A DNA stretch of 64,000 nucleotides from Acuticoccus mangrovi (GTDB taxonomy: Bacteria > Pseudomonadota > Alphaproteobacteria > Rhizobiales > Amorphaceae): NCBI RefSeq assembly GCF_016411865.1, contig NZ_JAEKJA010000015.1, forward strand, positions 124,001-188,000. Direction: 5' to 3'. Below are positions 54,544 through 64,000 of the stretch, piece after piece. The notes beneath the pieces were generated by a model. The model saw only the letters and a list, made by a program, of their open reading frames with translations. It did no database searches and was not told the origin of the DNA. Each line of letters starts with the position of its first letter. Positions within the stretch are counted from its first letter, which is position 1. The translations under genes were made by a program, and so were the position numbers.

Positions 54544-54614
54544 CCCCTCACCCGCCTCGGATGCGGCGCGCGCCCGCCGCATCCCGCACGACGGATCCCC
54601 GACACTGCGCTCGC

Positions 54615-54647
54615 AACACCCCGGCGGCTTTCGCCCCGGGGTGTTTT
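54615..54647 (+). terminator. Intrinsic terminator after the Tim44-domain gene
   Basis: AACACCCCGG and CCGGGGTGTT form a perfect 10-bp stem with an 11-base loop, running into TTTT. Spacing of about 70 bp from the stop is normal. It isolates the gene from the downstream hydrolase gene. Confidence 0.85.
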
Positions 54648-54745
54648 CGTTCAGAGGCGGCACGGGGCCGCGACCGGCGATTTGACAGCACGAGGGCGAG
54701 CGCCCAAAACATACGCATTATTTATACATTCAATTCAGGTGATTT

Positions 54746-55792
54746 ATGAGCGTCTACGATGAGGAGTTCTTTAAGCTCGTCTCGCTGCTCGGCGATCGTC
54801 CCGTCGAATTTCCCACCCTCCGGCCGGCGCACGTCGCCCAATGGATCCTCGAATCCGACCGCGGCCTCTCCGATCTCGCCCGCCGCTTCCACAATTTCGG
54901 CGGCATGAAATATCGCAGCGAGCTCGCCGGCATCGCCCTCCCGATCGCCTACGAGGCGCACGACGGGCTCGACACCTACTGCGCGTTCCCCGACAACGCC
55001 GCGTTCCTGGAGGGCTATTTCCGCTTCCTCGACCGCTCGCCCTACAGAGGCTGGCGTGACCATGCCGCGAGCCCGGAAGCCTTCCTGAGCTTCATCGGCC
55101 CGATCTGGGCCGGCGATCCGGCTTACGTGACCAAGGTCCTCGGCCTCCTGCCCGAGGCGAGCGATCTGCTGAAGAACGCCACCACTGCTGGGGTCGACGA
55201 CGCGGCGCCCGATCCCACCCCGTCGGTGCCCGGCCGCCCCTATATCCGCCTCGACGGCGCCCAGGCGGTCGCCACCGGCTTCGACGGCCTCAAGATCAGC
55301 TACAAGGGCGACGCCGGCTGCCCCTACGGCATCGTCGCGACGCAGGGCCGGCGCCCCTTCACGGGCATCATTTTGCACCACACCCAGCCCGGCAAGAGCG
55401 CGGCCTGGTACGTGCGCTACCAGATCGACGGCGATTCCGACCGCGGCGGCCATTTCGGCTACCACTTCTATATCGGTGAGGACGGCACCGTGCTGCAGGG
55501 CGCTCCGCTCGACAAGCGCACCAACCACATCTCGAGCAAGGCCGACATCCGGCGCTCGATCGGCAGCCACCTGCGCAACAGCAACGCCATCGGCGTCAGC
55601 TTCGTGGGCGCCGGATTTCCGAGCGGGTCGAAGCCCACCCCGTTCCAGGAGGCCGCCGCCGAGGTGCTCGTCTACGCCCTCGCCGACCACTACGAGATCC
55701 CGTTCGACAGCGTCTTCGGCCACGGCGAGATCCAGCGCAACCGCATGGCGAGCGAAGGGCGCGACGTCGCCCAGCGCATCCGCAGCTGGTAA
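54746..55792 (+). CDS. Two-domain peptidoglycan hydrolase (glucosaminidase-like plus amidase)
   Basis: A 348-residue protein with two wall-lytic modules. Residues about 20-140 resemble GH73 glucosaminidases (VAQWILESDRGLSDLARRFH, NFGGMKYR; Glu36 would be catalytic). Residues about 185-348 are a type 2 N-acetylmuramoyl-L-alanine amidase: GIILHHT supplies one zinc histidine, VFGHGEIQ (His326) the second, and the third ligand is unclear, perhaps Glu337 or Asp340. There is no signal peptide, so like phage endolysins it would need a holin, lysis or another exit. An AT-rich leader with TTGACA at 54682-54687 precedes it; no phage genes adjoin it. Confidence 0.85.
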   Translation: MSVYDEEFFKLVSLLGDRPVEFPTLRPAHVAQWILESDRGLSDLARRFHNFGGMKYRSELAGIALPIAYEAHDGLDTYCAFPDNAAFLEGYFRFLDRSPYRGWRDHAASPEAFLSFIGPIWAGDPAYVTKVLGLLPEASDLLKNATTAGVDDAAPDPTPSVPGRPYIRLDGAQAVATGFDGLKISYKGDAGCPYGIVATQGRRPFTGIILHHTQPGKSAAWYVRYQIDGDSDRGGHFGYHFYIGEDGTVLQGAPLDKRTNHISSKADIRRSIGSHLRNSNAIGVSFVGAGFPSGSKPTPFQEAAAEVLVYALADHYEIPFDSVFGHGEIQRNRMASEGRDVAQRIRSW

Positions 55793-55804
55793 CGGGCGGC
55801 GGGC

Positions 55805-57580
55805 TCAGGCGAGCGCGCGACGCTCGGCCCGCAGCACCTCCGTCGCCTCGAGGTCGAGGCCGTAGTCGTAGCCGTCGTCGGTGCGCGAGAGCACCACGCC
55901 GTAGTCGACCCGCGCCGCCTCCGGCGTCACGAATCCGTCGAGCACGTCGTCGAGCACCTTCTCCGGGTCGCGCTCCAGCGGGTCGCCGTAGCCGCCGCCG
56001 GAGGGGGAGTAGTAGGAGATCACATCGCCCGCCTCGACGCGCAGGCCGGAGAGCTTGGCGGGCTCGTTGCGCACCTCGTCGGGGCGGTTGATGTTGGAGA
56101 CGGTGAGCTGGCCCACCGCGCCTTCCTTGCCGCCGAAGATGCCCCAGGGGGTGTCCTCCTGGCGGTCGCTTTCGTGCGTCATGAAGCCCGGCGTGAGGAA
56201 GCGCTGGCTCTTCACGACGCCCTGCCCACCGCGGAACTTGCCGGCGCCGGGCGCGATGTCGTCGCGCACCTCGTAGCGGTCGCAGATGAGGGGCAGGTGC
56301 ATGCCGAGGTCCTCGAGCGGGTTGTTGCGCGTGTTGCGCATCAGCTCCTCGACCGTGTCCGGCCCGTCGGAGGTGGGGCGCCCCCCCATCGCCGCCTCGT
56401 TGACCTCCAGGAACACCCAGTAGTCGCCCGACGGCCGCACGCCCGAGAAGGCGGCGAAGGAGAGGGTCGCGGCGTTCCCGGCCGTCACCTTGTCCGGGAT
56501 CACCGGGGCGAGCGCCTTGATGATGAGGTCGACGAGCCGCTGGATCTGGCAGAAGCGCGCCTCCGCCGCGACCGGCGCCGACGGGTTGAAGATCGACCCC
56601 TTGGGCGAGGTCACTTTGACCGGACGGAACGAGCCCTCGTTCTGCGGGATGTCGACGTCGTGGGTGTAGGTGTCGAGGAGCAGCGCGCGGAAGGCGAAGA
56701 AGCAGGCGACGTTGGTCGACCCCTCGAACGGCACGTTGAAGCAGGTGGGGACCTGGTCGGAGGAGCCGGTGGTGTCGACCTCTACGCTGTCGCCGCGCAC
56801 CTTCACCGTAACCTTCACCGGCAGGTGGACGCCGCGGTTGCGGCCATCGTCGTCGAGGAAGCCCTCGGCGGTGTAGTCGCCGTCGGGGATCTTGGCGATC
56901 TCGGCGCGCAGCATGCGCTCGGCGTAGTCCATCAGCTCGTCGCAGGCGGCCTTCACGTCGGCCTTGCCGTACTTCGCGAACAGCTCCTCGAAGCGGCGCA
57001 CGCCGAGCTCGGCGGAGGCGATCTGCGCCTCGAGGTCGCCCATCACGAGGCTCTTCACCCGCGTGTTGTCGGCGATGAACTGCCACAGCGCCTCGTTGCG
57101 CACGCCGCCGTCGTAGAGCTTGAGAGCGTTCATCAGCATGCCCTCGGCGTACATGTCCGGCACGTCGATGATGAGGCCCGGCGTCGCCGCGCCGATGTCG
57201 ACGTGGTGCGCGGTGTTGGCCGAGAAGCCGACCAGCTCGCCCTCGAAGAACACCGGCATCACGATGGCGATGTCGGGCGAGTGGCTCGCCCCCTCGTAGG
57301 GGTGGTTGTGGATCACGCAGTCGCCCGGCTTCCAGGCTTCGTTGGGGATGCGCTTGCCGATGCCGCGCAGATAGCCGGGGAGCGAACCGATGTGCATCGG
57401 CGTCGAATCACTCTCGCAGAGGGTGTTGTAGCCGGTGTCGAAAAGGCCCGCGCCGAGGTCCTGGCTCTCCCGGATGATGGACGAATAGCTCATCCGGTAG
57501 AGGACGTTGCCCATCTGCTCGGCGATGGAGTGCAGCGCCCCGCCGATGACCTGGAGCGTGATCGGGTCGATCTGAGCCAT
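55805..57580 (-). CDS. hyuB: Hydantoinase B/oxoprolinase-family subunit
   Basis: A 591-residue HyuB homologue: MAQIDPITLQVIGGALHSIA, GNVLYRMSYSSIIRESQDLG, VIHNHPYEGASHSPDIAIVM, EVDTTGSSDQVPTCFNVPFE, CQIQRLVDLIIKALAPVIPD and PGAGKFRGGQGVVKSQRFL. With HyuA it forms ATP-dependent amidohydrolases of hydantoins, 5-oxoproline or N-methylhydantoin, or acetone-carboxylase-like enzymes; the substrate cannot be read here. It is transcribed in the same direction as hyuA, but over 800 bp downstream and after a terminator, so it must have its own promoter. Confidence 0.93.
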   Translation of the reverse strand: MAQIDPITLQVIGGALHSIAEQMGNVLYRMSYSSIIRESQDLGAGLFDTGYNTLCESDSTPMHIGSLPGYLRGIGKRIPNEAWKPGDCVIHNHPYEGASHSPDIAIVMPVFFEGELVGFSANTAHHVDIGAATPGLIIDVPDMYAEGMLMNALKLYDGGVRNEALWQFIADNTRVKSLVMGDLEAQIASAELGVRRFEELFAKYGKADVKAACDELMDYAERMLRAEIAKIPDGDYTAEGFLDDDGRNRGVHLPVKVTVKVRGDSVEVDTTGSSDQVPTCFNVPFEGSTNVACFFAFRALLLDTYTHDVDIPQNEGSFRPVKVTSPKGSIFNPSAPVAAEARFCQIQRLVDLIIKALAPVIPDKVTAGNAATLSFAAFSGVRPSGDYWVFLEVNEAAMGGRPTSDGPDTVEELMRNTRNNPLEDLGMHLPLICDRYEVRDDIAPGAGKFRGGQGVVKSQRFLTPGFMTHESDRQEDTPWGIFGGKEGAVGQLTVSNINRPDEVRNEPAKLSGLRVEAGDVISYYSPSGGGYGDPLERDPEKVLDDVLDGFVTPEAARVDYGVVLSRTDDGYDYGLDLEATEVLRAERRALA

Positions 57581-57823
57581 GAAGAACCTCCGCTAGCACG
57601 TCCATACTAGGCAAGGCCGAGGCCAAGTGCGAGCCGCCATCGTGCGCGCCCGTCCCGCCCTCGGCGCGCGCGGGATGCCGCCTGGAAACGATTCCAGAAA
57701 AGTGACAGAAGTTTCCAACGGATGCGCATTTATTGCGCCCGCCTCCTCGCCGAAATCCCGATCCACGGCTCGAATCCTGGAACAGGAAGACGCAATTTGT
57801 GCGCTTTCCTCTTGCCAACAGAC

Positions 57824-57837
57824 ATGACCGATGTCAT
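57824..57837. promoter_or_regulatory. Inverted repeat in the hyuB upstream region
   Basis: ATGAC-CGAT-GTCAT is a perfect 5-bp-arm inverted repeat within GACATGACCGATGTCAT, whose outer bases form a second overlapping repeat (GACAT/ATGTC). It lies about 245 bp upstream of hyuB and 190 bp upstream of the small gene. A GntR-type operator is possible, but no regulator gene is linked. Confidence 0.35.
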
Positions 57838-57939
57838 ATTGTCGTCATCAAACAGCGGGGGATGATCGCGCGGCCAACTGGCAAGCGGCCAACCGCAAGG
57901 GGAAGCGCCGATGTGTGACGCGCAGCACAGCCCCCGGGC

Positions 57940-57965
57940 GGAATAAACGCCACATTGCATGCGTT
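57940..57965 (+). promoter_or_regulatory. EcfG-like promoter before the small gene
   Basis: GGAAT (57940-57944), 17 bases, then CGTT (57962-57965). It differs from the general-stress consensus GGAAC-N16/17-CGTT at one base of the -35 element. Predicted start near 57973 gives a leader of about 50 bases before the ATG at 58025. Confidence 0.45.
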
Positions 57966-58024
57966 GTAACCAAGTCGCCCACGGCGAGACGCCGGGGAGC
58001 GCTCTGATAAGAAAGGGTTTTAAG

Positions 58025-58225
58025 ATGATGGGACGCTTCTTGGTCGTGGGCCGCGCCAGCACGCTGCCCCGTCACCACAACCCCGCCGAGCCGACCTTCG
58101 AGGATCTCGTGCGCACCAACCACCGCCGCGACGACTACGAGCGGCGCCACTGGAACCTGCGGGACCGCCCGAGCCCGTCGGCGGCGGCCGCCATCGGTCG
58201 CCCCTTCATCGAGCCGGCCGAATAG
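58025..58225 (+). CDS. Small hypothetical protein, 66 residues
   Basis: An unrecognised small protein starting MMGRFLVVGRASTLPRHH, with a basic, charged middle (RTNHRRDDYERRHWNLRDR) and no membrane segment or cysteine. AAGGG lies seven bases before the ATG at 58025, a good ribosome site; ATG 58028 is the alternative. A stress-type promoter candidate is upstream and a strong terminator lies 115 bp downstream, so it looks like an independent transcription unit placed between hyuB and hyuA on the opposite strand. Confidence 0.6.
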   Translation: MMGRFLVVGRASTLPRHHNPAEPTFEDLVRTNHRRDDYERRHWNLRDRPSPSAAAAIGRPFIEPAE

Positions 58226-58339
58226 GCGCACACGTCGGCGTGACGCGCGATCCCTCGCAGGCGCACAGCGTGCTCCCATCGGCGGCAGCGTGACACGAGA
58301 CGATTTTCATCGGCGATCGCGACGGATCGCCCTCCGAGC

Positions 58340-58371
58340 AAAAACGGCCCGCCTTCCGGCGGGCCGTTTTT
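58340..58371. terminator. Bidirectional intrinsic terminator
   Basis: AAAAACGGCCCGCC and GGCGGGCCGTTTTT form a perfect 14-bp dyad around TTCC. With an A-run on one side and a T-run on the other it can end transcription both of the small plus-strand gene and of hyuA, whose stop is 27 bp away. Confidence 0.93.
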
Positions 58372-58397
58372 GTTGCGGGTCGGTGTAGCGGTGGCGG

Positions 58398-60473
58398 TCA
58401 GTCGCGCGTCAGCCGCAGATCGCCGTGGAGGATCACCGTCGCCGTCCAGCCCGGCGGCACGAGGGTGGTGGAATTGTGCTGCACGATGATCGCCGGCCCG
58501 CTCACCCGGTCGTCCGCGCCGAGGTCGCCGCGACTGTAGCGGGGCGTATCGTGGGCGGTGCCGTCGTCGAAGGTGGTCGGACGGTGATACATCACCGCCT
58601 CCGCCGGATTGGTCCGCCCGCCGTGGCCGAGCTCGGGCACGGTGAGCGAGCCCGCCCCCGCCCCAGCGATGAGACGCAGGGTGATCGCCTCGGTCAGCTG
58701 GTCGCGGAAGGCGTGGCCGTAGACCTGCTTGTGGGCATCGTAGAAGGCGTCGATCACGGCCTGCTTGGTCTCCGCCGTCAGCGGGCCGTCCGGCAGGTCG
58801 GCGCGCAACTCGAAGCCCTGTCCGACATAGCGGCACTCGGCGACCTTCTTGTAGACCCGCGCCTCGGGGGGCACGCGGTCGGCGTCGAGCTGGGCGTCGG
58901 CGAGGGCGCGCAGGGCGTCGAAGTCGGCGTTGAGCTCGGCGAGCTCCTCGTCGGACGCCGTGTTCATCACCGTCAGCACCGAGTGGGTGTACTCGTACTG
59001 GAGGTCGGTCACGAGGAGCCCCATCGCGGCGGTGATACCGGGCTGGAGCGGGCTGATGACGTCCTTCGCCTTGATGATCTCGGCGAGAGCCGTCGCGTGG
59101 AGCGGCCCCGCCCCGCCGAAGCCCATCAGGGTGAAGGTCCGCGGATCGATGCCCTTCGCCACCGAGTTGGCGTTGATCGCGAGCGCCATGTTGTTGTTGA
59201 TGATCCGCAGCACGCCGAGGGCCGCCTCCTCCACGCTCATGCGCAGCGGCTCGGCGATGTGGGTGCGGATCGCCTCGCGCGCGAGGGCCTCGTCGATGGT
59301 GAGGTCGCCGCCGAGGAACTGGTCGGGGTCGAGCCGGCCGAGCACCACCTGGGCGTCGGTCACGGTGGGCTCCGTGCCGCCCTGGCCGTAGCAGGCCGGC
59401 CCCGGCGCCGCCCCGGCCGAACGCGGCCCGACGCGGAAGGCGCCCCCGGCGTCGATATGGGCGATCGAGCCGCCACCGGCGCCGATGGCGTCGATGTCGA
59501 TCATCGGCACCAGCACGGGGAGCGCGGCGACCTCCGTGTCGCGCGGGTTCTTGATGCGCACCTCGCCGTCCTGGATCACCGAGATGTCGGCCGAGGTGCC
59601 ACCGATGTCGATGGTGATGATGTCCTTCGCGCCGGCGGCCTCGCCCGTCCACTTGCCGCCGATGACACCGCCCGCCGGACCCGACAGGAGCAGCCCCACC
59701 GGCCGCTCGCTGGAGTTCTCCACCGTGGAGATGCCGCCGTTCGACTGCATGATGCGCACGATCGCCTCGACCCCGGCCTCCTTCAGCCGCGCTTCGAGGC
59801 GCTTCAGATAGGCGCTGGTCTTGGGGCCGATATAGGCGTTCATGGCGCAGGTGGAGAAGCGCTCATACTCGCGGATGACGTTCACCACCTCCGACGAGCA
59901 GGACACGAACGCGTCCGGCATCACCTCCTCGACGATGGCCTTGGCGCGCTTCTCGTGACTGTCGTTGAGGAAGGCGAACAGGAAGCCGATGATGACGGCG
60001 TCGAGCCCGCGCTTCTTGAAGAGCTCGGCGGCGGCGCGCACCTCGTCCTCGTCGAGCGGCACCTCCACCTCGCCGGTCGGCGGCATGATGCGCTCGGTGA
60101 TCGCCAGCCGGTCGCGCCGCTTCACGAGCGGCTTCGACTGCCAGGGCACGTCGAACTGGAGCGAGAAATTGTGCGGCCGCTTGTGCCGCGCCATGTGCAG
60201 GATGTCGCGGAAGCCCTTGGTGGTGAGCATGCCCACCCGCGCGCCCTTGCGCTCGATCACCATGTTGGTGGCGACCGTGGTGCCGTGCAGCACCATGTCG
60301 ATGGTCGACGGCTCGATGCCCGCGATTCTGCAGATCTCGGTGACGCCCTTCACCACCCCCTCGGACTGATCCGCCGGGGTCGAGGGAACCTTGTGGACGA
60401 CGATGCCCTCGCCGGGACGGTCCAGCACGATGTCGGTGAAGGTGCCCCCGACGTCCACGCCCACACGGATCAT
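58398..60473 (-). CDS. hyuA: Hydantoinase A/oxoprolinase-family subunit
   Basis: A 691-residue ATP-binding HyuA homologue: IRVGVDVGGTFTDIVLDRPG (phosphate loop), MVLHGTTVATNMVIERKGAR, GMLTTKGFRDILHMARHKRP, MQSNGGISTVENSSERPVGL, LLSGPAGGVIGGKWTGEAAG, IDIGGTSADISVIQDGEVRI and GPACYGQGGTEPTVTDAQVV. It pairs with HyuB to form an ATP-dependent lactam hydrolase or related carboxylase. The ATG at 60473 has GAGGTGAG five bases upstream. The terminator at 58340-58371 directly after it separates its transcript from hyuB. Confidence 0.94.
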   Translation of the reverse strand: MIRVGVDVGGTFTDIVLDRPGEGIVVHKVPSTPADQSEGVVKGVTEICRIAGIEPSTIDMVLHGTTVATNMVIERKGARVGMLTTKGFRDILHMARHKRPHNFSLQFDVPWQSKPLVKRRDRLAITERIMPPTGEVEVPLDEDEVRAAAELFKKRGLDAVIIGFLFAFLNDSHEKRAKAIVEEVMPDAFVSCSSEVVNVIREYERFSTCAMNAYIGPKTSAYLKRLEARLKEAGVEAIVRIMQSNGGISTVENSSERPVGLLLSGPAGGVIGGKWTGEAAGAKDIITIDIGGTSADISVIQDGEVRIKNPRDTEVAALPVLVPMIDIDAIGAGGGSIAHIDAGGAFRVGPRSAGAAPGPACYGQGGTEPTVTDAQVVLGRLDPDQFLGGDLTIDEALAREAIRTHIAEPLRMSVEEAALGVLRIINNNMALAINANSVAKGIDPRTFTLMGFGGAGPLHATALAEIIKAKDVISPLQPGITAAMGLLVTDLQYEYTHSVLTVMNTASDEELAELNADFDALRALADAQLDADRVPPEARVYKKVAECRYVGQGFELRADLPDGPLTAETKQAVIDAFYDAHKQVYGHAFRDQLTEAITLRLIAGAGAGSLTVPELGHGGRTNPAEAVMYHRPTTFDDGTAHDTPRYSRGDLGADDRVSGPAIIVQHNSTTLVPPGWTATVILHGDLRLTRD

Positions 60474-60543
60474 GTGCTCACCTCGTTGATTGTCTTAATG
60501 ATTGCGGATGCACGCTTCGTGCCGTGGCTATCCTCGTCTCACG

Positions 60544-60816
60544 TCATGGCCGCGGCAATTCTGCCCGCACGTCCATACGACGCAGCGCGATCTCGCGACA
60601 GAGCTTGATGGTGGGCTTGAGGGCAAAGAGGATCGAGCCGATGAGGAAGAGCCATGTCCCGCCGGTGGTGAGGCTCGGGTAGAAATAGAGGATCGAGCCG
60701 GCGACGAAGCAGAAGGCCGCCAGGAAGTCCACCACGGTCCGCGCGAACTCGAAGCGCGCGTACACCGTATTGTGGCGATCGCTGAGCGTGGCGTTGTCCG
60801 GATGAAAGAGCGACAT
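60544..60816 (-). CDS. YrhK-family membrane protein
   Basis: A 90-residue protein with two membrane helices (TVVDFLAAFCFVAGSILYFY and TGGTWLFLIGSILFALKPTI) and the YrhK-like leader SLFHPDNATLSDRHNTVYAR. The family is of unknown function. The ATG at 60816 is chosen as it begins the conserved region; upstream codons in the frame are not family-like. Confidence 0.85.
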   Translation of the reverse strand: MSLFHPDNATLSDRHNTVYARFEFARTVVDFLAAFCFVAGSILYFYPSLTTGGTWLFLIGSILFALKPTIKLCREIALRRMDVRAELPRP

Positions 60817-60887
60817 GGGCGGGGACGTGTCTCGGCGCGGTCGGATCGATCGCGCCAGCCTCGCACCGGTGGCGGGCGGAGCGCAAC

Positions 60888-61250
60888 CTACCCCGCCGTC
60901 TCCACGAAGGTCAGCCGGTTCGCGAACGGGTCGGTGATGGTGATCTCCGTGGTACCCCAAGGCGTCGCACGAGGCTCACCCGGGCGGGCGTAGCGATAGT
61001 TCGCCGCGCGCAGCCGGACCGTCCAGTCGGCGAGCCCCGTCACCGCGATGCGCACGTGGGCGCCGGGTGCCGCGTCGCCGTGATGCTCCGACAGGTGAAG
61101 GTCCACCCCCTCGCGCCGGATCCCCATATAGAGCGGGAATTCCTCGCCGTAACGGTGCTCGAACACGACCTCGAAGCCGAGGAAGTCGATGTAGAACTCC
61201 CTCGCCTTCTCCGTGTCGAAGATCCGCAGGATCGGCGTTACCGCGGCCAT
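60888..61250 (-). CDS. VOC-family (glyoxalase/bleomycin-resistance-like) protein
   Basis: A 120-residue single-repeat VOC protein close to bleomycin-binding proteins: VTPILRIFDTEKAREFYIDF, FEHRYGEEFPLYMGIRREGV, DLHLSEHHGDAAPGAHVRIA and GTTEITITDPFANRLTFVET. It could sequester a small aromatic or peptide compound, or act as a metalloenzyme; nothing in context decides. It ends 71 bp before the YrhK gene and is 7 bp after purB. Confidence 0.88.
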   Translation of the reverse strand: MAAVTPILRIFDTEKAREFYIDFLGFEVVFEHRYGEEFPLYMGIRREGVDLHLSEHHGDAAPGAHVRIAVTGLADWTVRLRAANYRYARPGEPRATPWGTTEITITDPFANRLTFVETAG

Positions 61251-61257
61251 CGGGTCC

Positions 61258-62555
<1,298 letters not shown>

Positions 62556-62559
<4 letters not shown>

Positions 62560-63524
62560 GGGAGGCTCCTCGCGTTGGGCACCGCGCTGTGGGCTGCGAC
62601 GAGGCGCCGGCCGAGCGGTTTCAGGATCATGGGAAAGAAGAAGATGGGCAATTGGCTGAGGGCAAAGATCAGCCAGACCATGTCGTCGATCTGGGTCACG
62701 CCGAGGGCGGCCACCACGAGGCCGGCGTTGCGGTTGCCGGCGGCGTACCCCATCGCCACCGCATCGACGCCGACGAACGGGCGGAACACGGCGTAGGTCA
62801 GCGCCATCTGGGCGAGGGCGAAAGCGAACGACCCGACGGTGATGCCGAGCGTCAGCCCGGGATCGGTGAGGAGGCGTGCCCCCACCCCGTCCATCGCGCC
62901 GAGGGCGAAGATGATGGCGACGACGACGCTCACCGTGTCGAGCACCGGCCGCGCCGCCGCCACCCGACCGGGGCCGAGCAGGCGCCGCAGCAGGAAGGCC
63001 AAGGCGAACGAGGCCGAGATCATCAGGGCGAGGCGCAGCGCGAGGTCGACCGCGCTGATCGGCATCGTCTCGGCGACGAAGAAGGAGGCGATGGTGGGCG
63101 CGGTGATCGGCATGACGACGGTGCCGATCAACGTGACGGCGAGCACCAGGGCTCCGTCGAGCCCCATCAGCATGGCGAAGGCCGGCGCCGAGACGATGGG
63201 CGGCGGCGCCACGAAGATGAAGATGATGGTGAGCCCGAGCGGCAGGGCGAAGGGCGGGCCGAGGAGGACGGCGAGGCAGAGGAGCGTCAGCGGGAACACC
63301 ACCACGAGCCAGAGCCCGGCGCAGATCGCCGGCAGCGGCCGCCGCACCCGGGCGAAGAAGGACGCGACGTCGACCCGCAGCATCGACACGGTGAGCATCG
63401 TCAGCACGCAGTAGCCGAGAAACGGGCGCAGCGCGTCCGCGAGCCCCGGCAGAACGAGACCGAGGAGCGCGGCCCCCGCGATGATGCGGGTGGAATTGCG
63501 GCTGATAAAAGTGAACGGACCCAT
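62556..63524 (-). CDS. BASS-family (SBF-like) membrane transporter
   Basis: A 322-residue protein with about ten hydrophobic segments. It has the inverted-repeat look of bile acid:sodium symporter relatives, with IFIFVAPPPIVSAPAFAMLM in the first repeat and MGYAAGNRNAGLVVAALG in the second, where the family binds sodium. Substrate is unknown; such proteins carry organic anions. The ATG at 63524 begins the conserved part and has GGAGG-like purines before it in the minus-strand leader. It overlaps purB and is divergent from the fadJ-like gene. Confidence 0.82.
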
Positions 63525-63682
63525 GGAGGGCTTCTCATCCACCTTCCGGGTCCGCCGCGCAAGCCTGCGCTGCACGAGGTCGAGCCGGGCGGCGGGCGCG
63601 GCATGCGGCTGCACACGCACGGCGTGGCAGGACGCCCCCCACCATGGCATAAGGCGGCCGTTGCACCTTCGAGGAGACCCAG

Positions 63683-64000
63683 ATGGTCGTCACCACCGAG
63701 CGCCACGGCAAGACCGGACTCATCGTCGTGGACAATCCGCCCGTGAACGCCCTCTCCCAGGCCGTCCGCTCCGGCATTCTGGAGGCCGTCCAGACCCTCG
63801 ACGCCGACCCCGAGATCGACGTGATCGCGCTGCTCGCCGAGGGTCGCACCTTCATCGCCGGCGCCGACATCCGCGAGTTCTCCGCCCCGCCCAGCGAGCC
63901 GCTGCTTCCGGCGGTGGCGGCGGCGATCGTCGGCAGCGCGACGCCGGTCGTCTGCGTGATCCACGGCACCGCGCTCGGCGGCGGCTTCGAGATGGCGCTC
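63683..64000 (+). CDS. 3-Hydroxyacyl-CoA dehydrogenase/enoyl-CoA hydratase, N-terminal part
   Basis: The first 106 codons are visible before the window ends. The sequence is a crotonase domain (LIVVDNPPVNALSQAVRSGI, GRTFIAGADIREFSAPPSEP and VIHGTALGGGFEMAL, forming the oxyanion hole) in the form found at the N-terminus of bifunctional FadB/FadJ-type proteins of fatty-acid beta-oxidation. The ATG at 63683 has GAGGAG six bases upstream. Whether a dehydrogenase domain follows cannot be seen. Confidence 0.85.
   Translation, partial: MVVTTERHGKTGLIVVDNPPVNALSQAVRSGILEAVQTLDADPEIDVIALLAEGRTFIAGADIREFSAPPSEPLLPAVAAAIVGSATPVVCVIHGTALGGGFEMAL

Larger units (their letters stand above)
57581..58024. 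other. Intergenic region between hyuB and the small gene
   Basis: A 444-bp divergent control region of lower GC than its neighbours. It contains the inverted repeat at 57824-57837, an EcfG-like promoter at 57940-57965 and a ribosome site before 58025. No further coding capacity is supported. Confidence 0.6.

Noticed and set aside
54746-55792. Prophage or gene-transfer-agent remnant around the two-domain hydrolase
   Set aside because: No capsid, tail, terminase, integrase or holin genes and no attachment-site repeats are visible nearby.

Overview
The window reads as a high-GC chromosomal segment from an alphaproteobacterium, most likely Hyphomicrobiales-like. The support is a Shemin-type 5-aminolevulinate synthase, the block nuoN-birA-rnj-mce-DUF1467, a perfect CtrA box, and promoters resembling those of the alphaproteobacterial general-stress sigma factor EcfG. 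No rRNA, tRNA, CRISPR array, insertion sequence or prophage module is visible. Because GC is so high, nearly every real gene has long spurious antisense frames, and those were left out.

Layout. 1-2599: a large glycosyltransferase cut by the window edge, then about 635 bp with no supported gene. 3235-8553: a minus-strand block of a small Rho_N-like protein, Ku, LigD (bacterial non-homologous end joining) and OtsA (trehalose synthesis), preceded by an EcfG-type promoter. 8650-14619: two periplasmic binding proteins without a transporter, divergent from a 1035-residue MscS-type channel. 14650-18000: a HiPIP-like iron-sulfur protein divergent from hemA across an AT-rich nested dyad, then pncB. 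18129-20946: a TRAP transporter preceded by two tandem operator-like repeats. 20977-29345: a seven-gene overlapping operon (SDR, MarR, enoyl-CoA hydratase, acyl-CoA dehydrogenase, aryl-CoA ligase, Rid protein, GNAT) divergent from a fused monooxygenase/reductase. Together these look like aerobic degradation of 2-aminobenzoate (anthranilate) through CoA thioesters.

29455-40881: an exported GH3 hexosaminidase behind the CtrA box, a methyltransferase, speD-speE for spermidine, a PadR-controlled RND efflux pump, an Atm1-type ABC exporter and a small secreted eight-cysteine protein. 40895-50050: DUF1467, mce, rnj, birA and nuoNMLKJ, with the rest of complex I absent from the adjoining sequence. 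50209-53265: an unusual operon of a Tat-type binding protein, a tiny lipoprotein, a voltage-gated-type K+ channel and one ABC permease, with no ATPase nearby. 53521-64000: a Tim44-domain protein, a two-domain peptidoglycan hydrolase without signal peptide, hyuB and hyuA separated by a small gene, a YrhK protein, a VOC protein, purB, a BASS-type transporter and the start of a fadJ/fadB-like gene.

The loci that best merit follow-up as less-described systems are the binding-protein/lipoprotein/K+ channel/permease operon, the pair of orphan binding proteins facing the MscS channel, and the stress-promoter-headed NHEJ-trehalose block. The functional links proposed among them are inference from gene order and motifs; nothing was searched against a database.
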